The position numbers and the translations under genes were made by a program. This document shows, in pieces, positions 58,185-64,000 of a stretch of DNA of 64,000 nucleotides; positions within the stretch are counted from its first letter, which is position 1, and the number at the start of each line of letters is the position of its first letter. Under the pieces are notes generated by a model, which saw only the letters and a list, made by a program, of their open reading frames with translations, was not told where the DNA came from and searched no databases. The stretch lies in contig CAKVDZ010000001.1 in assembly GCA_934728585.1 (NCBI GenBank), positions 219,285-283,284 on the forward strand, written 5' to 3'. The DNA is from an uncultured Candidatus Melainabacteria bacterium (GTDB lineage Bacteria > Cyanobacteriota > Vampirovibrionia > Gastranaerophilales > Gastranaerophilaceae).

Positions 58185-60530
58185 CTACTTAACTGCTTTC
58201 CCTTTTCCGAACAAGAATTGTGCTGCAACAGTCAAACCTGTTAACACTGCACCAACTGTTCCGAAGGTGTTACCCCATTTTTTAGAGTTATAAGATTGTT
58301 GAACAGTTTTTGTCATCATTTCATCAGGAGCCACGCCTAACAACAAGAATTTGTATTCTGAAGATGCGCCAGCGTCACCTGTAGTTTTGTGATTTGGTTT
58401 TGTGAAGTAATCCGCACCACCGATTTTTGTAAATACTTCGTTATTATAAGTATTGATTTGTTGTTCAATACCAGCTTTTTTCAACGCATCTACAGTTGTT
58501 TTATCCATTTGAGAATTATACATATAATTCATAGCTTTTTGATAGAAATCATAATCAGCTGGAATATCAACACCTTTATTTTTGTCAAAATATTTATTTA
58601 CGACTTTGCCGTCTTTAATTTCAACAGCGCTTGTATCAGCGTTAGGATTTTGACTTCTGTTGAAATAGAATTTGATTGAATGGTCAGAAGAATGTCCTTG
58701 TAATGTTGTTTGTTTAACAAGTTCTAGCATAGCTTCTTTAACTTCTCTAGCAGAGCCGTCGTTTGGAACTTCACCCTTAGAAATTCTTCTATAAACGTCC
58801 ATTGTATTGATTAATCTAGAGAAAGAGTTTCTTACACCTGAAATTCTTTCTTCAAAATAAACTTGTTTAACACGTTTTAAAGAACCTTTTCCTCCAACTG
58901 ATAGAGCTGTCAATTTGTTAGCAGTAGCTTCCATACCTTGATTATACAATTTACCAGCATAATCGTCGTAAGTTTTACCTACCAATTCAACGTATTTTTT
59001 AGTGTCTTCTGGTTTAATTTTCTTATCTAATTGAGCAACAGAATTTGCAATTTCGCCTATAGCTTTTTCATATTTTGCATCATCAGAAGTTACTTCTTCA
59101 ATTTTATTTCTTACTAAACCTTGAACTAATTCGCGGTTGTTTCTAACTTTTTCCATTTCCTTGAAGTCAATGCCTAAAGTTTTGATTAAACTTGAAGAAA
59201 CTGTATTCCAGTAGTTTGCAATTACTGTTTCAGGTTTATCTGCAACCTTGATTTGAGCATAATCATCAAGAACAGATGTTTTTGCTTGTAATTCGCTCAT
59301 TGTTTTTGCAATTTCGCTAACTTTTTTCATAGCGTTTTCGTCTAAAATAGATGCTGAATTTGATTTAATTGCTTTATCTGCAACTAAAGAAACACCTTTT
59401 TTAATTGTTTTTAGGTTTTCAGTTGTCATACCTTGTTCTTTTGCTTTTGCAAGAACTAGTTGAGCAACTGATGAGCGAACTTCTACAGCTTCATCTTCAG
59501 AAACTTCCTTACCCATAAGTTTTTTATCTTCAAAGTGTTTTGTTAATTCTTCTTTTGTTGGAACTAATTTTGCAACTTGTTCTTCTGAAAATTTTTGAGA
59601 TAGTGCTTTTTTAGAACCATTCGCAATTTTTTCTGCCAAGTTTTCGTTAACAATAGATTTGCCGTTCATCAAGATAGCTTTCATATCTTCTTGAATACCA
59701 TCAGCTGTTACAGGGTCTAAACCTTTTGCCAATCTGTCAGAAATTGCTGATACTATTTTGTTATCAACATTTTTGCCTTTATTTTCTGCAAAAATTTTGT
59801 CTAAATCTTTTTGCATATTGTTATTTACGCGTTTTTCAGCTTCTTTATCAAAGTTTTGAAGCATTTTATCAGCTTTTGCATTATTTACTTTTTCTAAAGC
59901 TGGATCAATAACTTTTTCAGCCTTGTTGCAAGCTAATGCAGAGAATACTGCAGAAGCTAAACCAGCTGTTAACATCCATAAAGTATTGTTTTTAGTAGCA
60001 ATTTTCTTCATGTTTGCTTTTGTTAAATCATTTCTGTCTTGAGCGTTTTTATCAACACCCATTTTATCGCCGATCTTTTGTAATTTTTCATCTGAATATA
60101 CGTCCCAAGGTGTGTATTGAGGGTCTTGGAAGAATGGTTTTTTACGACCAAAACTGTCAACATATTCTTGAGTTGGGTCAAAACCGTGAATAGCTTTTGC
60201 AGGTGCGCCAATTGCTAATTTTGGCCATAATTTCATAGCACCAAAGAATGTTGCTAAACCTACAAATTCCATTAATTTTGTTTTTGGAGTTGCTTTTTGA
60301 GTTGCTAAATAACCAGCTAAAGCTAATGCTCCAACTTTCATACCAACATCGTTTAATTTACCTAATTCATGGTCATTTGCCTTACCAGACATACCATGCT
60401 TAAATGCGTTAAAATTGTATTTTGTATCTTTCCAGTTTGGAAGAATTGAAGATGAAACTAATTTACCTTTAGCTTCTTGTGGTTTGATGTATTGTTGAGT
60501 TTTAATACCATTAGTTGCAGTAATCGCCAT
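58185..60530 (-). CDS. Large helical membrane-associated protein, unknown
   Basis: This protein of about 781 aa starts MAITATNGIKTQQYIKPQEA. A hydrophobic hairpin near residues 60-110 (GALALAGYLATQ, LMEFVGLATFFGAMKLW) and another near 200 (LWMLTAGLASAVFSALACN) are followed by about 480 residues of charged helices, and a C-terminal hydrophobic segment GTVGAVLTGLTVAAQFLFG. There is no family I recognise. The start at 60530 lies 1 bp after the preceding gene's stop, so the two are coupled. Confidence 0.6.
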   Translation of the reverse strand: MAITATNGIKTQQYIKPQEAKGKLVSSSILPNWKDTKYNFNAFKHGMSGKANDHELGKLNDVGMKVGALALAGYLATQKATPKTKLMEFVGLATFFGAMKLWPKLAIGAPAKAIHGFDPTQEYVDSFGRKKPFFQDPQYTPWDVYSDEKLQKIGDKMGVDKNAQDRNDLTKANMKKIATKNNTLWMLTAGLASAVFSALACNKAEKVIDPALEKVNNAKADKMLQNFDKEAEKRVNNNMQKDLDKIFAENKGKNVDNKIVSAISDRLAKGLDPVTADGIQEDMKAILMNGKSIVNENLAEKIANGSKKALSQKFSEEQVAKLVPTKEELTKHFEDKKLMGKEVSEDEAVEVRSSVAQLVLAKAKEQGMTTENLKTIKKGVSLVADKAIKSNSASILDENAMKKVSEIAKTMSELQAKTSVLDDYAQIKVADKPETVIANYWNTVSSSLIKTLGIDFKEMEKVRNNRELVQGLVRNKIEEVTSDDAKYEKAIGEIANSVAQLDKKIKPEDTKKYVELVGKTYDDYAGKLYNQGMEATANKLTALSVGGKGSLKRVKQVYFEERISGVRNSFSRLINTMDVYRRISKGEVPNDGSAREVKEAMLELVKQTTLQGHSSDHSIKFYFNRSQNPNADTSAVEIKDGKVVNKYFDKNKGVDIPADYDFYQKAMNYMYNSQMDKTTVDALKKAGIEQQINTYNNEVFTKIGGADYFTKPNHKTTGDAGASSEYKFLLLGVAPDEMMTKTVQQSYNSKKWGNTFGTVGAVLTGLTVAAQFLFGKGKAVK

Positions 60531-60531
60531 C

Positions 60532-61554
60532 TTAGTCCACCACAACCTTTCTGTTTTCATCAAACAAGTTTTTATCCTCCAAGTTTGAAGATTTTCTTGC
60601 ACTTATAATTGTATTTGCAACGCCAATTACTGTTGCTGCAACTGCAGATGCAATTAAAGCTTTACCTGCATATTTTTGAACTTTTGTAGGGTTTGCACCG
60701 CCTGTCCATAAATCCTTAGCTGCCTTTACAAAGTTATTTCCGAATGAGCGAGCCATATTTTTAACTTTTTCAACACCATGACCTTTTGTTGCAGATACAA
60801 AGAAATTATCCCAAGGTTTTTGAACTGCTAGACCAACACCTGTTGCTGCCCATAAGTATGAAGAAATGCTTTTTGCTGTATTTGAACGAACAATAATGTC
60901 TTTCAATCTTGGTTTTACTTCCTTATCAGAACTTGCCAAGTTTTCACCTAAACCTAATTTTTTAGCAACTGCATCGTAATATGCATTTCTATCTTCTGAT
61001 GTTTTACCATATAATAGGTCATAACGAGGAAATTCAACACTTTCGAACACTTTATGATATTCTACTGATTTTGTATTTTTATCTCCCTCAAATCTTGGAA
61101 ATCCCTCAACAACTTTTGCATAAGGCATTTCTGTATCAACGCCAGTCATAGCCTTAACTGGAATATTCACCAATGATTTTGAAGCTTCTTTTGCAACACC
61201 ATACATCGCAACACCTAAAGCCATTTTTTTACCGATTGAACCTGCTTTTGATTGTGCAAATGGAGTAAAATATTTATTAGCAAGGTTAAATACGGCCATT
61301 AATGCAGCACTTCCAACTAAATATGGAACTGTACCCATTGTCAAAAACTCGTAGAAGTTGGCGTTTTTATCACCTTTCAAACCTTTCGCAGGGTAAGTCG
61401 TAAAAGCTTTAACTAGCTTATCACCCTGAATTTCTAGCTTTGTTTTCAAATTATTTTTTAACAAAGTATCCTTGTGATACTTAAGCTTTTGAGGCTTTTG
61501 TTCATTTGCCTGAAAGCCTTGTTGGATTTGGGGGTTAACCGAATTTACTTTCAT
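60532..61554 (-). CDS. Membrane protein, unknown, partner of 58185-60530
   Basis: This protein of about 340 aa starts MKVNSVNPQIQQGFQANEQK after a GGAGAA binding site. It has a hydrophobic helix TVPYLVGSAALMAVFNL, GKKMALGVAMYGVAKEA, SSYLWAATGVGLAVQ and a C-terminal ALIASAVAATVIGVANTII. The pairing of N-terminal soluble and repeated Ala/Gly-rich helices resembles the neighbouring gene, and the shared feature VDTEMPYAK/ GFDPTQEYVDSFG near a Phe/Pro motif suggests duplicated ancestry. Function unknown. Confidence 0.55.
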   Translation of the reverse strand: MKVNSVNPQIQQGFQANEQKPQKLKYHKDTLLKNNLKTKLEIQGDKLVKAFTTYPAKGLKGDKNANFYEFLTMGTVPYLVGSAALMAVFNLANKYFTPFAQSKAGSIGKKMALGVAMYGVAKEASKSLVNIPVKAMTGVDTEMPYAKVVEGFPRFEGDKNTKSVEYHKVFESVEFPRYDLLYGKTSEDRNAYYDAVAKKLGLGENLASSDKEVKPRLKDIIVRSNTAKSISSYLWAATGVGLAVQKPWDNFFVSATKGHGVEKVKNMARSFGNNFVKAAKDLWTGGANPTKVQKYAGKALIASAVAATVIGVANTIISARKSSNLEDKNLFDENRKVVVD

Positions 61555-61667
61555 GAATTCTCCATGCACACACTTATACACATTTTAACAGCTATAAATC
61601 TATAATTTGCTATAATTTGTGCCATGCTTTTACAATTTTTTACAATTAAAAGTAAGTTAGTTAAAAT

Positions 61668-62501
61668 TTAAAAAATATCGTAGAAAAATAAATTATCTTT
61701 TACGTGTTCCAAATATTCTTCTTTGAAAAATTCTTTTTCAGCTTTAATTGCTGGGATATAATATGTCTTAAGGCGATAAATCATTTCATCACAAATCGTC
61801 ATAAAGGGATAATCAGTCATGATTTTAAAATCGTCAATCATATTAAACCAGACCTCTTTATCTGGCAATAATCCTTTATTGTATGCTTCTTCTATGATTT
61901 CTCTAGGTAAAAACAATTTTATACCTAAAACCTCTTTCAGATAATCTTTGTATATTTTCCAACAGCCCTCAAACATATTTTTAAAACGTTCGAATATTGG
62001 AATTTGATAATCATAATTGTCGATATTATTATCATGCAAACTAATCATTTCATCTGCATCTGCCAAGAATTTATCCAGCTTTGAATTAAAGAAATTAAAA
62101 TAGCGGTATACCCATCTTGGATACCCCTCAAAAGCTCTAATTTTAACATCGCTTAAAGCCTCGTAATCTTCATCTGGAAAATAATCAGAACGCGCATAAA
62201 TCAAATCGCTTACATGAAGATTTCTTTGTACGAAATCAATATCAATCGGATCAGGTGAATTCATGTCAACAAAATCAATTCTGTATGGCATTTTTAATGT
62301 ATTAATTTCTTTTTTGTAATCGTATATTTTATCATGCTCAAAAGTTCCGTCCACAAGCAAATCAATATCAGACGCAGGACGAGCTTCGCCTCTATATCTT
62401 GAGCCATAAATTCGAACAAATTTTACATCGTCTTTTAATTTGAAATAATCAATCAATAAATTAAAAGTATATTCACCAAAGCCATAATATTTATCTTCCA
62501 T
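61668..62501 (-). CDS. MNT-type nucleotidyltransferase fused to HI0074-like domain
   Basis: This 277-aa protein from MEDKYYGFGEYTFN has VRIYGSRYRGEARPASDIDL (the GSxxxGxxxxxSDxDL nucleotidyltransferase motif) and RIDFVDMNSPDPIDIDF. The second half (ERFKNMFEGCWKIYKDYLKE; PREIIEEAYNKGLLPDKEVW) matches HI0074-type helical substrate subunits, here fused. In most genomes these are separate. The HEPN RNase motif R-x4-6-H is absent. Overlap with the next gene is 11 bp. Confidence 0.65.
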   Translation of the reverse strand: MEDKYYGFGEYTFNLLIDYFKLKDDVKFVRIYGSRYRGEARPASDIDLLVDGTFEHDKIYDYKKEINTLKMPYRIDFVDMNSPDPIDIDFVQRNLHVSDLIYARSDYFPDEDYEALSDVKIRAFEGYPRWVYRYFNFFNSKLDKFLADADEMISLHDNNIDNYDYQIPIFERFKNMFEGCWKIYKDYLKEVLGIKLFLPREIIEEAYNKGLLPDKEVWFNMIDDFKIMTDYPFMTICDEMIYRLKTYYIPAIKAEKEFFKEEYLEHVKDNLFFYDIF

Positions 62502-62919
62502 TATGCACCCTATTTTTTTCAAAGTATTCGTACATTTTCGTTATCAAATCAAAGTATTTACCAATAATTAAATCAATATCGTCTTTAGTCGGAATTGCTC
62601 TTTCTAAGCGTTCCACATCATAGAGCATGTCAATCCAATCTTGACCATCAAAAATAATTTCATTACTAAAACACTCTTTAATAACTTCTCTATGGGTAAC
62701 TTGGAATATTCCCTTATATTGCAAATACTCTTTCATAACTCTTATAAAGCCATCAAAAAGTTTTACAAATTTTGCAGTAAAAAACATAAAAAACTCGACA
62801 TCAAAAACTTTTTCTTCTCTCAAATTTTTAGCTTTTGATATCAATTCTATAAATTCTATATATTTAGGGTGGAAATCTCCATTATAACGAGATTTCCACC
62901 TTATTGTTTCGTTTATCAT
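62491..62919 (-). CDS. HI0074-like helical protein
   Basis: This 142-aa protein from MINETIRWKSRYNGDFHPK has the helical bundle FVKLFDGFIRVMKEYLQYKGIF, HREVIKECFSNEIIFDGQDW and DIDLIIGKYFDLITKMYEYF, the same plan as the second half of the neighbouring MNT protein. It overlaps that gene and is likely its partner. No Rx4-6H HEPN motif is visible, so RNase activity is doubtful. Confidence 0.6.
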   Translation of the reverse strand: MINETIRWKSRYNGDFHPKYIEFIELISKAKNLREEKVFDVEFFMFFTAKFVKLFDGFIRVMKEYLQYKGIFQVTHREVIKECFSNEIIFDGQDWIDMLYDVERLERAIPTKDDIDLIIGKYFDLITKMYEYFEKNRVHNGR

Positions 62920-62940
62920 ATTGTGCACCGATTATTTTAT

Positions 62941-64000
62941 CTATGAGAATAAGTTGAACGATTTATCAACATTATCTTTGATCAAGGACTTAATTGACTC
63001 TTGTTCTGTTTTTAATGCAGAGTGTTCTGTATCAAGAGTTTTAAGTTGGTTATCCAATTTCTTTTCTTTATTATTTATTTTTAACGTTTGAGCGTTGTAT
63101 TCTGCTTCAGCTTTTGCCAAATCAGTCTTATCCGTTACCTCTGAAATCATCGTAGATGAAGAAATTGAAGTTTGAGCATATTTACCATCTGCATTTTTCT
63201 TACCAAGGCACCAATCACCGTTACCCAAGTAAGCTTGTAGAGCTTCTGGATTATTTAACAATTTTTGATCATACGCTTTATAACCACTTGTTTCCATTTG
63301 CTTAAACAGATTTTCATAAAATTCACCGCTATATTCGCTTATATTTGAGGATACAGAAGCATTCTTAGCTTTTGCATCATCTAACGCAGTCTTTGCCTCA
63401 GAAACAGCTTGTTTCGCGTTTGAAACATCTTGTTTGTATATATTATACTGAGCTTGAATTTGACTCTTTTCTGCATTTGAATATACATCTGTATTATATT
63501 TTGCAAGTTGTACGTTGACGTTGCCAAACGAAGAAGGCATTTCTACTTTAGATAGATCTAAGTCAATGCGTTTAAATTCACCTGGAATTCTGCCTGTAGT
63601 AGTTCCACCTGTAGTTCCACCTGTAGTAGTTCCGCCTGTAGTCCTACCCATAGTTCCACCATTACCACCGGAAAATATTATAGGATCCATTGTAAATTCG
63701 TTACGATTTCTAGTTGTAGGATTACTTTCAAGCCCCATATCAAGTGCAGCTACATCAGACCAAGTTTTAGAAAACATATTTGTATTTTGCGCAACAATTC
63801 TACGAGGAGCTCTAGCACCACCTGCACCGCCTGTTGAGCCTGCTCCGTCTATTGTTGGAACTGTTCCACCGCCTTGAACTCCACCTGCGCCACCTGCGCC
63901 ACCAGTTGAGCCTGCTCCGTCTGTTGTTGGAACTGTTCCACCGCCTTGAACTCCACCTGCGCCACCTGCGCCACCAGTTGAGCCTGCTCCGTCTGTTGTT
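62941..64000 (-). CDS. Repeat-rich protein, partial at window edge
   Basis: The frame is open from the window edge to the stop at 62941 (353 codons visible), so the gene starts outside. Its visible N-terminal part consists of 24-residue Gly-rich repeats (GAGSTGG, GGAGGVQGGG, TVPTTD), then a section ALDMGLESNPTTRNRNEFTM, a Gly/Thr stretch (GTMGRTTGGTTTGGTTGG), and a helical C-terminus with SVSEAKTALDDAKAKNASV and a coiled coil. Met at 63777 is not the true start because the repeats continue in frame. A surface or adhesin-like protein is plausible; no domain was recognised. Confidence 0.6.
   Translation of the reverse strand, partial: TTDGAGSTGGAGGAGGVQGGGTVPTTDGAGSTGGAGGAGGVQGGGTVPTIDGAGSTGGAGGARAPRRIVAQNTNMFSKTWSDVAALDMGLESNPTTRNRNEFTMDPIIFSGGNGGTMGRTTGGTTTGGTTGGTTTGRIPGEFKRIDLDLSKVEMPSSFGNVNVQLAKYNTDVYSNAEKSQIQAQYNIYKQDVSNAKQAVSEAKTALDDAKAKNASVSSNISEYSGEFYENLFKQMETSGYKAYDQKLLNNPEALQAYLGNGDWCLGKKNADGKYAQTSISSSTMISEVTDKTDLAKAEAEYNAQTLKINNKEKKLDNQLKTLDTEHSALKTEQESIKSLIKDNVDKSFNLFS
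63809..64000 (-). repeat. 72-bp tandem repeats coding a 24-aa Gly-rich unit
   Basis: Units 63841-63912 and 63913-63984 are nearly identical, with a partial unit before (from about 63809) and a further one running off the edge at 64000. The unit is an exact multiple of 3, so copy-number changes would keep the frame. Confidence 0.9.

Noticed and set aside
63515..63877. Plus-strand Pro/Val-rich frame opposite the Gly-rich repeats
   Set aside because: It is the complement of the Gly/Thr repeats; the minus-strand frame is longer, has a coherent C-terminus and runs through the window edge.
1..64000. CRISPR arrays, insertion sequences with transposases, rRNA genes
   Set aside because: No regularly spaced repeats with unique spacers, no transposase reading frame and no rRNA sequence were seen.

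Overview
The window looks like a chromosome segment of an AT-rich, Gram-negative-type bacterium. The best guess is a gut Vampirovibrionia/Melainabacteria (Gastranaerophilales) member. This rests on very low GC, a prepilin with the motif FTLAETLIVLGIIG, outer-membrane biogenesis genes (an AsmA/TamB-type protein, a Skp/OmpH chaperone, an outer-membrane barrel remnant), a three-domain NifU beside NifS, and several large proteins without obvious homologues. The taxonomic call is inference. Housekeeping genes include dnaX, ldcA, a bioY-like gene, rimI, glyS, an MsbA-type ABC exporter, cca, obgE, tsaD, gatA, gatB, nifS and nifU, plus tRNA-Asp(GTC) and tRNA-Gln(TTG).

Layout. 1-7.9 kb: dnaX, LD-carboxypeptidase, a pilin-like protein, BioY, RimI, a radical SAM protein and a methyltransferase-like membrane protein. 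7.9-24.4 kb: a podovirus-like capsid island. It has four tandem 14-bp repeats and a stand-alone LuxR-type HTH, then an endolysin-like amidase, a gp10-like protein, coat, a small membrane protein, scaffold, a gp4-like connector, small terminase, portal and large terminase. No integrase, replication, tail-spike or repressor genes were seen. Accessory genes sit among the virion genes: a RipA-like membrane protein, a GNAT enzyme, a DUF6973-like protein, lipase-type effectors, opposite-strand membrane proteins and a soluble FlhA-C-like protein. 24.4-33.8 kb: tRNA-Asp, glyS, ABC exporter, SF1 helicase-nuclease, cca, tRNA-Gln. 34-38.8 kb: a metalloprotease, a candidate structured RNA, a ribbon-helix-helix protein, and a decayed second effector/membrane-protein locus spliced onto the end of an outer-membrane barrel gene. 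39-64 kb: obgE/tsaD on a shared palindromic promoter, AsmA-like protein, Skp, DHH phosphoesterase, gatA, nifS-nifU, a candidate small toxin mRNA, a MazE-like antitoxin, a SIS protein, gatB, GT39, GH13, two large membrane-associated proteins of unknown function, MNT/HI0074 proteins and a repeat-rich protein running off the right edge.

Main discovery candidate. The capsid island carries effector cassettes: a lipase with GHSLGGS and a DUF6973-like protein. Their C-terminal 68 residues form a shared module although the N-terminal domains are unrelated. The first half of this module resembles the last 31 residues of the island's scaffold protein (14 of 30 aligned positions identical, by eye, between scaffold and lipase). 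Each effector starts 30-38 bp from an oppositely oriented small polytopic membrane gene whose -10 box lies exactly 6 bp before its ATG. Tandem duplicates of these membrane genes, each beside a truncated effector start, look like orphan-immunity arrays. Hypothesis: effectors are loaded into the procapsid by scaffold mimicry, and the membrane proteins are immunity factors expressed in resident cells from leaderless promoters.

A second theme is that many genes here have a -10 hexamer exactly 6 bp (sometimes 7) before the start codon, implying leaderless mRNAs. These include dnaX, rimI, cca, obgE, tsaD, the radical SAM gene, the FlhA-C-like gene and all immunity-like genes.
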